Position numbers and translations under genes: made by a program | Assembly (NCBI GenBank): GCA_021848725.1 | Contig: JAJZTS010000005.1 | Location: 1-64,000, forward strand | DNA from: Pseudomonadota bacterium | Lineage (GTDB): Bacteria; Pseudomonadota; Gammaproteobacteria; Burkholderiales; Thiobacillaceae | Reading direction: 5' to 3' | DNA length: 64,000 nt | Notes under the pieces: generated by a model | Databases searched by the model: none | Told to the model about the DNA's origin: nothing | What the model saw: only the letters and a program-made list of their open reading frames with translations | Shown: piece by piece, positions 8,925-19,694 of the stretch | How the letters are laid out: each line of letters starts with the position of its first letter | Numbering within the stretch: the first letter of the stretch is position 1

Positions 8925-9503
8925 TCAGAATTTTACGAGCCAACGTATCCAGTCGGAATCCATCTGCCAGCGGTCGGAAGCGAAGGCGCTGACCTGCAAA
9001 GGCTTGGGCAGTTGCGACGGGTCGACGCGCATACGCACCGCCGCACGGTAATTGACCCTTTTCTTAAGCTGCTGGCGCTCGACCACGGCCCAGTCGTTCA
9101 GGCTGCCGACCGCAGCCAAGGCCTCGGATAGGCTGTCGTAATTGGCCAGGCGACCGGCGGTATTGAGCACAAAGCTGCGTAGCAACGCGTTATAACTCAG
9201 CTTCAGCGTGCGCGTCGTATCCGCGATGCCTTCGGCCAACCAATAGTCGCGTGGCCGCTCCATTTCGAATTCCTGGATGAAGGTGATGGTCACGCCGCGC
9301 TTGAGCGCTTCTTCCAATTTGTCGTTGAGTTGCACCTCGAAGCCGCCACTCAGCACGTAATGCTCTTCGCGCGGCAACAATTCGATGTGCTTGGCCAGGA
9401 TGCCTTCCGCCCGGCCAGGCATCGCCACCGCAGCCAGGGCCAGCCCTAGCACGGCAACAAGAAACTTACGCCTTGACCAAGCGAGCATAGAAAAATCCAT
9501 CAT
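8925..9503 (-). CDS. DUF4390 exported protein
   Basis: Protein of 192 residues matching the DUF4390 family, which in betaproteobacteria is repeatedly found between rsmB and an NtrY-like kinase. The N-terminus contains SRRKFLVAV followed by a hydrophobic stretch and a PGRAEG cleavage region. This resembles a twin-arginine (Tat) signal peptide (S-R-R-x-F-L) as well as a plain Sec signal. The mature part is predicted periplasmic, and its function is unknown. Its start overlaps the rsmB 3' end by 38 bases (ATG at 9503, or 9488 if the internal MLAW start is used). Its stop is one base from the kinase start, so it is translationally coupled on both sides and may act as an accessory to the kinase. 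Confidence 0.85.
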   Translation of the reverse strand: MMDFSMLAWSRRKFLVAVLGLALAAVAMPGRAEGILAKHIELLPREEHYVLSGGFEVQLNDKLEEALKRGVTITFIQEFEMERPRDYWLAEGIADTTRTLKLSYNALLRSFVLNTAGRLANYDSLSEALAAVGSLNDWAVVERQQLKKRVNYRAAVRMRVDPSQLPKPLQVSAFASDRWQMDSDWIRWLVKF

Positions 9504-10737
9504 GCAGAGAATTGGGCAGCCATTGTCCGTCGATTGCTCCGGGCAAGCTCAATGGCTCGAGCCGCGCATCGGCGTGCCGGGCCAGAAAGGCCTGCACCCG
9601 CCCCTCGTTTTCCTGTCGGAAGACGCTACAAGTGGCATAGAGCAATTTACCACCGGCTTTCAGGGTAGACCATAAGGCCTCGAGCAATCGGTCCTGCTCT
9701 TTTGTCAGGCTTTCAACATCGGAGACACGCTTGAGCCATTTGCCATCGGGGTGCCGGCGTACCACGCCGGAGGCGGAGCAGGGGGCATCGAGCAGGATGC
9801 GGTCGAACGGCCGGCCGTCCCACCAAGCTTTAGGATTGCCGGCATCGGCGGCCACCAGATCGGCCTTTAAGTCCAGCCGCTCCAGGTTCTGCCGTACCCG
9901 GTCGAGCCGGGCCGGATCGCTGTCCAGGGCCAGCAGATCGAGATCGTGCCGCTCCAGCAAATGGGCGGTCTTGCCACCGGGCGCAGCGCAGGCATCCAGC
10001 ACCCGCATGCCGTCGGCGCAGTCGAGTAGGGTGGCGGCGGCCTGCGCGCCGACGTCCTGGACCGAGGCCCAACCCGAGGCCCAGCCAGGCAGCTCTGCCA
10101 CCGGCCGAGGCTTCGACAGGGTGAGCGCCCACTCACCCGTCACCTCGGCCTCGATCCCGGCCTCATGCAGCGCCGCCCGATAGGCCGGCAAGCTCGTGCT
10201 GCGGCCGTTCACGCGCAAGGTCATCGGCGGGTGTCGCATGGCCGACTCCAGCACGGCCTGCCATTGCTCGGGCCAATCGGCCTGAAGACGGGCGATCCAC
10301 CAAGCGGGAAAATTCCAGCGCGCCCCAGGGTTCTGTGCAGCCAGGCTCGCCAACGCTTCCTGGCGCCGCAGAAAATTGCGCAGCACCGCGTTGGCCAGAC
10401 CGCGGGCCTTGGGCTGATAGGCAGCGACATTGGCTACCGTCTCGTTAACCACGGCATAGGCCGGTGCGCCGGTCTGGGCCAATTCGTACAGGCCGACCAG
10501 CAGATAACCGCGCAAATAGGGGTCGCTCAAAGGCCGGCTCAGCAATTGACCGAGGAAAAAATCTAACTGACCGTAATGGCGCAAGGTGCCATAGGCCAAG
10601 TCTTGCGCGGCAGGCAAGACGCGTGGATCGAGCCGGCCTTTACGTAAGGCCGCCAAGGCCGCGGTTAGACTGCGGCCCTCAAGCAGCACCGCCGACACAA
10701 GGTCGGCGGCGAGGGCGCGGGCATTCGGTTTGGACAA
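9466..10737 (-). CDS. rsmB: 16S rRNA m5C967 methyltransferase RsmB
   Basis: Methylates C5 of C967 in 16S rRNA using SAM. The 423-residue protein has an N-terminal NusB-like RNA-binding domain (about 1-140) and a C-terminal Rossmann methyltransferase. SAM motif I is DACAAPGGKTAHLLE. Motif IV DAPCSASGVVRRHPD supplies the releasing cysteine, and motif VI YATCSVFRQENE supplies the catalytic cysteine (the TC pair). The length is typical. It sits 10 bases downstream of htpX in the def-fmt-htpX-rsmB series. In many proteobacteria rsmB directly follows fmt, so htpX is an insertion in that order here. Confidence 0.95.
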   Translation of the reverse strand: MSKPNARALAADLVSAVLLEGRSLTAALAALRKGRLDPRVLPAAQDLAYGTLRHYGQLDFFLGQLLSRPLSDPYLRGYLLVGLYELAQTGAPAYAVVNETVANVAAYQPKARGLANAVLRNFLRRQEALASLAAQNPGARWNFPAWWIARLQADWPEQWQAVLESAMRHPPMTLRVNGRSTSLPAYRAALHEAGIEAEVTGEWALTLSKPRPVAELPGWASGWASVQDVGAQAAATLLDCADGMRVLDACAAPGGKTAHLLERHDLDLLALDSDPARLDRVRQNLERLDLKADLVAADAGNPKAWWDGRPFDRILLDAPCSASGVVRRHPDGKWLKRVSDVESLTKEQDRLLEALWSTLKAGGKLLYATCSVFRQENEGRVQAFLARHADARLEPLSLPGAIDGQWLPNSLHDGFFYARLVKA

Positions 10738-10747
10738 GATGGCGCGC

Positions 10748-11605
10748 TCAGACGCTGCGGCGAGCGAGCGCGAGCAAGCGCTGAATGCGCTCCTCGGTAG
10801 CGGGGTGGGTACGGAATAGGCCGGTCAGGCCTTCGCCGCCGGCGAGCGGATTGATGATCATCATCTGCGCAGTCTCCGGATGCAGCTCGGCGGCCTCCAT
10901 GGACATCCCGCGGGCATAGGCCTCGATCTTGTGCAGGGCCGAGGCCAGGGCCTCCGGGTCGCCGGAAATCTGCGCACCACCGCGGTCGGCCCCGAACTCG
11001 CGAGCGCGCGAGATCGCCATCTGGATCAGCATCGCCGCCAAGGGCGCCAGGATCATGACCACAATCTGCACCACCGGGTGCACCCCGCGCCCATTGTTGT
11101 TGCCGCCACCAAAGAGAAGGCCGAATTGCGCGAGCGAGGCGATCGCGCCGGCCACGGTCGCGGAGAGGGTCGAGATCAGCGTGTCGCGGTTGCGCACATG
11201 GGCCAGCTCGTGCGCCATGACGCCGCGCAGCTCGCGCTCGGTCAGCAGGCGCATGATGCCGGTGGTCGCGGCGACCGCCGCGTTCTCCGGATTGCGGCCC
11301 GTGGCAAAGGCGTTGGGTTGCGGCTCGTCGATGACATAGACCCGCGGCATGGGCAGATCGGCCCGGCGAGCGAGGTCTTGCACCAGGGCATAAAACTCGG
11401 GTGCCTCGTGCGGACCGACCTCCTGCGCGTTATACATGCGCAACACCATCTTGTCGGAATTCCAATAAGCCCACAGATTCATCGCGCCGCCGATCAGCAG
11501 CGCAAGCACCATGCCCTTGGCGCCACCCATGGCCATGCCAACCGCCCCGAACAGCGCAACGATGGCCGCCATCAGAATCGTGGTCTTAAGCCAGTTGTTC
11601 AACAT
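10748..11605 (-). CDS. htpX: Membrane zinc metalloprotease HtpX
   Basis: Inner-membrane M48 protease that degrades misfolded membrane proteins. It is 285 residues from the ATG at 11605 (MLNNWLKTT); a possible TTG seven codons upstream is less likely because AGAGGAAG lies between the two. Two N-terminal spans (about 7-27 and 28-50) precede the catalytic site [10 protein letters not shown], with the HEXXH zinc ligands. Two more hydrophobic segments follow (about 150-170 and 185-210), and the distal acidic ligand is in [11 protein letters not shown]. The gene is separated from fmt by a 140-base gap that carries an imperfect palindrome, so it may have its own promoter. Confidence 0.94.
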   Translation of the reverse strand: MLNNWLKTTILMAAIVALFGAVGMAMGGAKGMVLALLIGGAMNLWAYWNSDKMVLRMYNAQEVGPHEAPEFYALVQDLARRADLPMPRVYVIDEPQPNAFATGRNPENAAVAATTGIMRLLTERELRGVMAHELAHVRNRDTLISTLSATVAGAIASLAQFGLLFGGGNNNGRGVHPVVQIVVMILAPLAAMLIQMAISRAREFGADRGGAQISGDPEALASALHKIEAYARGMSMEAAELHPETAQMMIINPLAGGEGLTGLFRTHPATEERIQRLLALARRSV

Positions 11606-11705
11606 CGTTAAGGCTTCCTCTATCAAACCAAACGACGATTAGATGCCGCCGTCGATGAAAAATTCAAGCTTCGTCTAAGCGTCTCACGGCGTGAAGCTGC
11701 GTCCC

Positions 11706-11735
11706 CTTCGCCCCTGGGGGAGGGCCGGGGTGAAG
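11706..11735. repeat. Imperfect palindrome in the fmt-htpX gap
   Basis: CTTCGCCCC (11706-11714) is almost the reverse complement of GGGGTGAAG (11727-11735), around a C/G-rich centre. The wording resembles the 'CCCTCGCCCC...GGGGTGAGGG' type of short intergenic palindrome common in beta- and gammaproteobacteria (recalled, not searched). It could also act as a hairpin between the two messages. A related-looking element lies between gyrB and dnaN (27265-27306). Confidence 0.5.
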
Positions 11736-11745
11736 GTGCGCCAGC

Positions 11746-12669
11746 TTATTCAAATTTCTGGCCGACCGTTAATGGATTACCCGCCAGAAAGGCCGATAGC
11801 GGCAGACGCTTAGCACCGGCCTTCTGCAACTCCAGCAAGTCCAGCGCGCCGTCAGCGCAGGCGACCCAGAGGCGATCACGGCCCAGCGCGACGATCTCGC
11901 CCGGCTGGCCGCGGCCGTCGGCAGGGTGCGCACGCCAGATCTTGACCGCCTCGCCGCCGAGTTGGGTATACGCCCCCGGCACCGGATTGAAAGCGCGGAT
12001 CTGGCGATCGATCTCAGCGGCCGGCCGGCGCCAATCGATCGCCGCATCGGCCTTGCCGATCTTTTTCGCATAGGTCGCCTGCGCCTCGTCCTGGGCCTCG
12101 GCGCACACCGCGTCGGTTTGCAGGCGGGGCAGCAGCGCGACGATCTCGCGTGCGCCCAGCGCGGCCAGCTTGTCATGTAAGCTGGCCGCGGTGTCGTCGG
12201 CCAGAATCGGCAGCGCGGCCTTGCTCAACATCGCCCCGGTGTCGAGCCCGGCATCCATCTGCATCAAGGTGATGCCGGTTTCTCTATCGCCGGCCTCGAT
12301 CGCGCGCTGGATCGGCGCCGCGCCGCGCCAACGCGGCAGCAGCGAGGCGTGGATGTTGACGCAACCCAAACGCGGGATATCGAGGACGCCTTGCGGCAGG
12401 ATAAGGCCATAGGCCGCGACGATCATCAGATCGGCCTGCGCCTCGATGATCGGGGCCCAGGATTCGGGGTCTTTCAACCGCTCCGGTTGCTCGACATGCA
12501 GGCCTTGCTGCAAGGCCAACGCTTTGACCGGGCTGGCCCTGAGCTTCATGCCGCGCCCGGCCGGCCGGTCGGGTTGGGTCAACACCAGCGGGATGTCGTG
12601 GCCGGCGGCAATCAAGGCGGCCAGGGCCTGGGCGGCGAATTCGGGGGTACCGGCGAAGATGAGGCGCAT
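11746..12669 (-). CDS. fmt: Methionyl-tRNA formyltransferase
   Basis: Transfers a formyl group from 10-formyl-THF to initiator Met-tRNA. The 307-residue protein starts [16 protein letters not shown] (Rossmann-like N-terminal domain) and carries the signature [16 protein letters not shown], with [14 protein letters not shown] after it. The catalytic Asn-His-Asp set is represented by N..H in VNIHASLLP and by D in MDAGLDTG. The C-terminal OB-like domain (about 205-307) binds tRNA. It lies downstream of def in the usual def-fmt pair, but the 69-base gap is filled by an inverted repeat that runs up to the ATG. No Shine-Dalgarno sequence is visible. Confidence 0.95.
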   Translation of the reverse strand: MRLIFAGTPEFAAQALAALIAAGHDIPLVLTQPDRPAGRGMKLRASPVKALALQQGLHVEQPERLKDPESWAPIIEAQADLMIVAAYGLILPQGVLDIPRLGCVNIHASLLPRWRGAAPIQRAIEAGDRETGITLMQMDAGLDTGAMLSKAALPILADDTAASLHDKLAALGAREIVALLPRLQTDAVCAEAQDEAQATYAKKIGKADAAIDWRRPAAEIDRQIRAFNPVPGAYTQLGGEAVKIWRAHPADGRGQPGEIVALGRDRLWVACADGALDLLELQKAGAKRLPLSAFLAGNPLTVGQKFE

Positions 12670-12670
12670 G

Positions 12671-12729
12671 AAGGCGTGAGGCGCAAGGCGTTAGGTGTGA
12701 GGCGTGGATTGTACTTCGCCTCACGCCTT
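12671..12729. repeat. 13-bp inverted repeat filling the def-fmt gap
   Basis: AAGGCGTGAGGCG (12671-12683) and CGCCTCACGCCTT (12717-12729) are perfect reverse complements separated by 33 bases, which themselves hold degenerate copies (AAGGCGTTAGG, GTGTGAGGCG). The element begins one base upstream of the fmt ATG. The purine-rich/CTCACGCC wording looks like a dispersed intergenic repeat rather than a unique regulatory site. Confidence 0.75.
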
Positions 12730-12738
12730 ACTCCTCAC

Positions 12739-13242
12739 TCACATGGCTTCGCGCGCGCGTTTGGCCAGTTTTTGCTTGATCCGATCCTGTTTCAAACGCG
12801 ATAGGTATTCGACGAAGACCTTGCCCTTGAGATGATCGATCTCATGCTGGATGCAAATCGCGAGCAGGCCATCCGCCTCCATCTCGAACGACTCGCCACC
12901 CAAGTTCAGCGCGCGCACCTTGATCCGTTCGGCCCGAGTCACTTCCTCGAAAATTCCCGGCACCGATAGACAGCCTTCTTCGTATACCGTCTCGCCGTCG
13001 GCCTCGACGATCTGCGGGTTGATGAAGGTCATCAGTTGGTCCTTGTTCTCGCTGACGTCGACCACCAACAACTGGATATGATGGTCGACCTGGGTCGCCG
13101 CCAGGCCAATGCCCGGCGCGGCATACATGGTCTCGGCCATGTCCGCCGCCAGCTTGCGGATGTGATCGTCGACCTTGTCCACCGGCTTGGCTACGATATG
13201 CAGGCGCGGGTCGGGGTAGTGCAGTATTTTCAACAAAGCCAT
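12739..13242 (-). CDS. def: Peptide deformylase
   Basis: Iron/zinc hydrolase removing the N-formyl group from nascent proteins. It is 167 residues from the ATG at 13242 ([14 protein letters not shown]). All three class I motifs are present: [18 protein letters not shown] with the metal-binding cysteine, and QHEIDHLKG with two histidine ligands and the catalytic glutamate. A nine-codon upstream extension (MSLPHLSKH) is not family-like and was rejected. It is divergent from the LysM gene, with about 96 bases between the two starts, and is the first gene of the def-fmt-htpX-rsmB series. Confidence 0.95.
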   Translation of the reverse strand: MALLKILHYPDPRLHIVAKPVDKVDDHIRKLAADMAETMYAAPGIGLAATQVDHHIQLLVVDVSENKDQLMTFINPQIVEADGETVYEEGCLSVPGIFEEVTRAERIKVRALNLGGESFEMEADGLLAICIQHEIDHLKGKVFVEYLSRLKQDRIKQKLAKRAREAM

Positions 13243-13338
13243 ATGCTTGGATAAATGCGGCAAGGACAATCTTGCCTATTCGATATCGAGTTGGCGTTAG
13301 TATAACGAACAAGAATCGGCTCTCCGATGGGGAAAACC

Positions 13339-14427
13339 ATGCGTCTAGCACTATTCACCGTTCTCGTTGCCGCGGCTTTTGCCGCCACGGCCGACGAGGT
13401 CCGGCTTCAGGACAATGTGCCCGACCGCTATACGGTGGCGAAGGGCGACACGCTATGGGACATCTCCACCCGCTTCCTGAAAGACCCGTGGCAGTGGCCC
13501 GAGGTCTGGCGGCTGAACCGCGAACAGATCCACAACCCGCACCTGATTTATCCGGGCGACACGGTGGTGCTGGTGCGTGGCGAACCGCCGCAGTTGATGC
13601 TCGAACGCGATGCCTTGGAGACCGTGAAGCTGTCGCCGCAAGCGCGGGCCGAGCCGATCGAAGAAAAGGCGGCCGCCATTCCCAGCATCCCCTATCAGGC
13701 CATCGCCTCCTTATTGAACGAGGGCGGGCTGGTCAACGACCAGGACCTGGCCGGCGCGCCGCGCATCCTCGGCTCCAGCGAAGGCCGGGTGCTGTTCGGC
13801 GCCGGCGACCGGGTCTACGCCACCGCCAGCAATGCCAGCGTGCCGCGCTGGGAGATCGTACGCCCGGGGCCCGCGGTGATCGACCCCGACACCGGCGAGA
13901 ATCTGGGTAATTTGCTGGTCCATATCGGCCTGATGCACATGCTCCAGCCGGGCGAGCCGGCCCTGTTCGAGATCGACCAGACGCACCAAGAGGTGCTCGA
14001 GCGCGACCGCCTCTACCCCTATTTCGGTGACGGCCAGATGGCCTTCGCCCCGCATGCCCCGGATAAGCCCATCCAGGCCAAGGTGGCCGCGACGCTGAAT
14101 GCGGCCAAGTTGACCGGCACCTATAGCAGCGTGGTGCTGAACAAGGGTTTCAAAGACGGCCTAGAGGTCGGTCATGTCCTTGGCATCTATCGCGCCGCGC
14201 CCTCGCTGGCCGACCCGCGCTGCCTGCGCGCGGAAAAGCTGGCCTTCTTGGCGGGGCGCAGCTATACGAAAGACGAATGCGATCAACGCGACGAAGACGG
14301 CCACACCCTGCCCGATAAACGCATCGCCTTGGCCTTCGTCTATCGTGTCTTCGAAAAAGCGGCCTATGCCCTGGTCTTAAAAGGCGAGCAGCCGGTCGCG
14401 CTCAAGGACGCCGTGCGCAACCCTTGA
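13339..14427 (+). CDS. LysM-domain exported protein
   Basis: Predicted periplasmic peptidoglycan-binding protein of 362 residues. The ATG at 13339 follows GGGGAAAA, a convincing ribosome-binding site; an ATG four codons earlier (13327) is also possible. A Sec signal peptide (MRLALFTVLVAAAFAATA) precedes one LysM module at about residues 30-80, with YTVAKGDTLWDISTRFL, the W-x-x-x-W insertion WQWPEVWRLN and NPHLIYPGD. The remaining 270 residues are family-specific with no domain I can name. It is divergent from def, and its TGA overlaps the TTG start of dprA, so the two are coupled. Genes of this type often precede dprA in betaproteobacteria. The function is unproven. Confidence 0.88.
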   Translation: MRLALFTVLVAAAFAATADEVRLQDNVPDRYTVAKGDTLWDISTRFLKDPWQWPEVWRLNREQIHNPHLIYPGDTVVLVRGEPPQLMLERDALETVKLSPQARAEPIEEKAAAIPSIPYQAIASLLNEGGLVNDQDLAGAPRILGSSEGRVLFGAGDRVYATASNASVPRWEIVRPGPAVIDPDTGENLGNLLVHIGLMHMLQPGEPALFEIDQTHQEVLERDRLYPYFGDGQMAFAPHAPDKPIQAKVAATLNAAKLTGTYSSVVLNKGFKDGLEVGHVLGIYRAAPSLADPRCLRAEKLAFLAGRSYTKDECDQRDEDGHTLPDKRIALAFVYRVFEKAAYALVLKGEQPVALKDAVRNP

Positions 14428-15497
14428 ACGCGCCGGCCGACGCCCTCCACTGGCTCGCCCTGGAGGCCGTTCCCGGCCTCGGCCCCGAAACCGCCCGGCG
14501 CCTGTTCGAGCATTTCACCGACGCGAAAAGCGTTTTCGACGCCCCCGTCGGCCTCCTTAAGCCTATCGTCGGTGAGGCAGTGGCAACCGAAATCGCCCGT
14601 GGCGTGAACGAGGCCGAGCATCAAGCCGCGCTCGCCTGGTTGAACGAACCGGGCAACCACTTTCTCCCGGTTACCGACCCAGCCTACCCTGAGGCGCTAC
14701 GTAATCTGCCCGACCCGCCCGCTTGGCTCTATATAAAAGGCGACCCTGCCTGGCTGGGCCGGCCGATGATCGCCATCGTCGGCAGCCGCAATGCCACACC
14801 CCAAGGTCGGCGCGATGCCCTGGCCTTCGCCCAGGCCCTGGCCGAAGCGGGCTTGGTCGTCGTCAGCGGCTTGGCCGAAGGCATCGACACCGCCGCCCAC
14901 GAGGGTGGCCTGGCCGGCGGCGGCAGTATCGCCGTGGTCGGCACCGGGCTGGATCGGGTCTATCCGGCGAAAAATCGGGCACTTGCCCATCGACTGGCCG
15001 AACAGGGCGCCATCGTTTCCGAATTCGCCCTCGGCACCGCGCCCAAGCCCGGCCACTTCCCGCGGCGCAATCGCATCATCAGCGGCCTGAGCCTCGGTGT
15101 GCTGGTGATCGAAGCGGCGCCGGATAGCGGCTCGCTGATCACCGCCCGGCTGGCGGCGGAGCAGGGCAGGGAGGTCTTCGCCTTGCCCGGCTCGATCCAT
15201 TCCCCCTTGAGTCGCGGCTGCCATGCCCTCATTAAACAGGGTGCCAAACTGGTCGAGTCGGCCGCCGACATCCTTGAGGAATTGCGCTTTCAGTGGGCGC
15301 CTCCTTACGTGGACACCCCCAAGCCGCCGGAAACCGATGCGCTGCTTGGGCTGATGGGACCGGAACCCATGGGCCTGGATGCCTTGGTGACGGTTTCCGG
15401 CTTGACGGTCGATACCGTTTCGGCGATGCTTCTCGCGCACGAACTGGACGGCAAGGTGGCTGCCCTACCAGGCGGCTTATATCAACGCCTGTACTGA
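14424..15497 (+). CDS. dprA: DNA-processing protein DprA
   Basis: Binds incoming single-stranded DNA and loads RecA during natural transformation. The 357-residue protein starts at TTG 14424, overlapping the previous stop (TTGA). It has an N-terminal SAM/HhH-like region (about 1-75; EAVPGLGPETARRLFEHF), the Rossmann core with IVGSRNATPQGRRDALAFAQ, VVSGLAEGIDTAAHEG, GTGLDRVYP, FPRRNRIISGLS and EAAPDSGSLITARLAAEQGR, and a C-terminal winged-helix DML1-like domain (about 300-357). It is complete and followed by smg. Confidence 0.94.
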   Translation: MNAPADALHWLALEAVPGLGPETARRLFEHFTDAKSVFDAPVGLLKPIVGEAVATEIARGVNEAEHQAALAWLNEPGNHFLPVTDPAYPEALRNLPDPPAWLYIKGDPAWLGRPMIAIVGSRNATPQGRRDALAFAQALAEAGLVVVSGLAEGIDTAAHEGGLAGGGSIAVVGTGLDRVYPAKNRALAHRLAEQGAIVSEFALGTAPKPGHFPRRNRIISGLSLGVLVIEAAPDSGSLITARLAAEQGREVFALPGSIHSPLSRGCHALIKQGAKLVESAADILEELRFQWAPPYVDTPKPPETDALLGLMGPEPMGLDALVTVSGLTVDTVSAMLLAHELDGKVAALPGGLYQRLY

Positions 15498-15503
15498 GGT
15501 CGC

Positions 15504-15965
15504 ATGTTCGAGATACTCCAATACCTTTACGAAAACTACCTCGCCGACGATTATTACCCCGACGCCGAATCCCTGGCTCGCAAGCTCATCGCCGCCGGCT
15601 TTGAGCAGAACGAGATCGACCAGGCGCTCGACTGGCTCTCTGGCCTGGAAAACCTGGCGCCTCAGGACGAGAACGGCCAGCTTGCCCACGGCGGCCTGCG
15701 TCACTACAGCGATACCGAAATCGATCGGCTCGACGTCGCCGGCCGCGGCTTTTTGACCTACCTCGAGTCGGCCGGGCTGCTCACGCCCTATGGCCGCGAG
15801 TGGGTGATCGAACGCGCCCTGGCCCTGGACGACCGCGAAGTGCCGGCCGACAAGATCAAGTGGATCGCTCTGATCGCGCTTTGGCGCCTGGGCGGCCCCT
15901 TGGACGCACTTTGGCTGGAAGGCTTGGTACAAGACCCGAGCGACGAACCGCCGACGCTCCACTAA
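15504..15965 (+). CDS. smg: Smg/DUF494 family protein
   Basis: Small 153-residue protein of the Smg family (DUF494), conserved between dprA and topA in many gamma- and betaproteobacteria. The biochemical role is unknown. The family start MFEILQYLYENY and the EQNEIDQALDWLSGLENL segment are recognisable. Acidic residues are abundant, and the C-terminal part (about 110-150) contains DKIKWIALIALWRLGG. It starts six bases after dprA. Context suggests only cotranscription with dprA and topA. Confidence 0.87.
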   Translation: MFEILQYLYENYLADDYYPDAESLARKLIAAGFEQNEIDQALDWLSGLENLAPQDENGQLAHGGLRHYSDTEIDRLDVAGRGFLTYLESAGLLTPYGREWVIERALALDDREVPADKIKWIALIALWRLGGPLDALWLEGLVQDPSDEPPTLH

Positions 15966-15978
15966 ATAAATAAAAAAT

Positions 15979-18543
<2,565 letters not shown>

Positions 18544-18549
18544 GCGGCG

Positions 18550-18924
18550 ATGTCCCAGAAAGTCCTGCTCTCGGTCATCGAGCTCCTGGGTTTTCCCAAC
18601 CTGCGCCCGCTCTATGAGCGCCTGGGCTTCAGGGTCGCCACCGAGTTCTCGGTGCGCAAAGGCATCGCGCTGATGCGCAAGACCCCGCCCGACGTGGTGG
18701 TGGCCGATTTCTTCTTCCAGCCCGATTTCCGCGACCGGGTAAGCAATGTCGAATCGCTGCTGGCCGCCGCGCAAAAACTGCCCGGCTGCAAGACCGTGGT
18801 GTTCTACGAACCCAGCCACCAGGCCGCACTGGACAAGGTGCAGCAGCGCTTCCGCCTCGATGCCGCACTGACCCTGCCGGTGAAAGAGGCTGAACTCGAG
18901 GCCATCTTGCGCGACTGGGCTTGA
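18550..18924 (+). CDS. Receiver-like orphan protein downstream of topA
   Basis: Hypothetical protein of 124 residues starting six bases after topA. The pattern of strands and helices (KVLLSVIELLGFPNL, GFRVATEFSVRKGIALMRKTPPDVVVADFFFQPDF, CKTVVFYE, DAALTLPVKEAELEAILRDW) resembles a CheY-like receiver. PDVVVADFFFQP aligns with the phospho-acceptor strand, and LPVKE aligns with the conserved lysine region. The N-terminal acidic pair is missing and there is no output domain, so it may be a pseudo-receiver or only superficially similar. I do not recognise a named family. Cotranscription with topA is likely. Confidence 0.7.
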   Translation: MSQKVLLSVIELLGFPNLRPLYERLGFRVATEFSVRKGIALMRKTPPDVVVADFFFQPDFRDRVSNVESLLAAAQKLPGCKTVVFYEPSHQAALDKVQQRFRLDAALTLPVKEAELEAILRDWA

Positions 18925-19033
18925 ACCCGGGTACTTTTTAGACCGGGTTTATTTTGCCCGAGCGATTTAGTAAGATTCGCCGTCTTCGGCCTCGGCCGAC
19001 CCCTCTTCGTCACCCTAGCAAAAGGAAACAACA

Positions 19034-19636
19034 ATGGCCGTTCTGGTTGGCAAGCAAGCCCCCGATTTCTCCGCCGTCGCCATCATGGGCGACAACGACA
19101 TCAACGAGTCGTTCACCCTGTCCGCCCACACCAAGGGCAAGTACGCGGTGGTCTTCTTCTATCCGCTGGACTTCACCTTCGTCTGCCCGTCCGAGCTGAT
19201 CGCCTTCGATCATCGCCTGCAGGAGTTCAAGGACCGCAACGTCGAGGTGATCGGCGTATCGATCGACTCCCAGTTCACCCACCTGGCTTGGAAAAACACC
19301 CCGGTCAACCAGGGTGGCATCGGCAAGGTCGGCTACCCGCTGGTCGCCGACATCAAGCACGACATTTGCCGCGCCTATGACGTCGAGGCCGACGCCGGCG
19401 TCGCCTTCCGCGGCTCCTTCCTGATCGACAAGGCCGGTGTGGTCCGCCACCAGGTGGTCAACGACCTGCCGCTGGGCCGCAACATCGATGAGATGCTGCG
19501 CATGATCGACGCGCTGCAATTCACCGAGCAGCACGGCGAGGTCTGCCCGGCCGGCTGGAACAAGGGCAAGGCCGGCATGAAGGCCGACCCCAAGGGCGTG
19601 GCCGACTACCTGGCCAAGCATAGCGGCGAGTTGTAA
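19034..19636 (+). CDS. 2-Cys peroxiredoxin (AhpC/Prx1 type)
   Basis: Thiol peroxidase of 200 residues reducing H2O2 and organic hydroperoxides. The peroxidatic cysteine is C51 in DFTFVCPSE, and the resolving cysteine is C171 in EVCPAGW. The R in GSFLIDKAGVVRH and the GGIG loop (94-97) fit the Prx1/AhpC subgroup. It ends DYLAKHSGEL without the YF motif of sensitive eukaryotic enzymes. AAAGGAAACAAC precedes the ATG as a good ribosome-binding site. No ahpF or thioredoxin reductase gene is adjacent. A strong bidirectional terminator follows, so it is probably monocistronic. Confidence 0.95.
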   Translation: MAVLVGKQAPDFSAVAIMGDNDINESFTLSAHTKGKYAVVFFYPLDFTFVCPSELIAFDHRLQEFKDRNVEVIGVSIDSQFTHLAWKNTPVNQGGIGKVGYPLVADIKHDICRAYDVEADAGVAFRGSFLIDKAGVVRHQVVNDLPLGRNIDEMLRMIDALQFTEQHGEVCPAGWNKGKAGMKADPKGVADYLAKHSGEL

Positions 19637-19656
19637 GCCGCCGCTTCGGCAAAAAC

Positions 19657-19682
19657 AAAGGGGCCGCGAAGGCCCCTTTTTT
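19657..19682. terminator. Bidirectional terminator between peroxiredoxin and lysR genes
   Basis: AAAGGGGCC (19657-19665), loop GCGAA, GGCCCCTTT (19671-19679) and a run of T to 19682. A-rich sequence on the other side lets it also serve the convergent lysR gene, which ends at 19695. Confidence 0.92.
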
Positions 19683-19694
19683 CATGGCGGCCGC

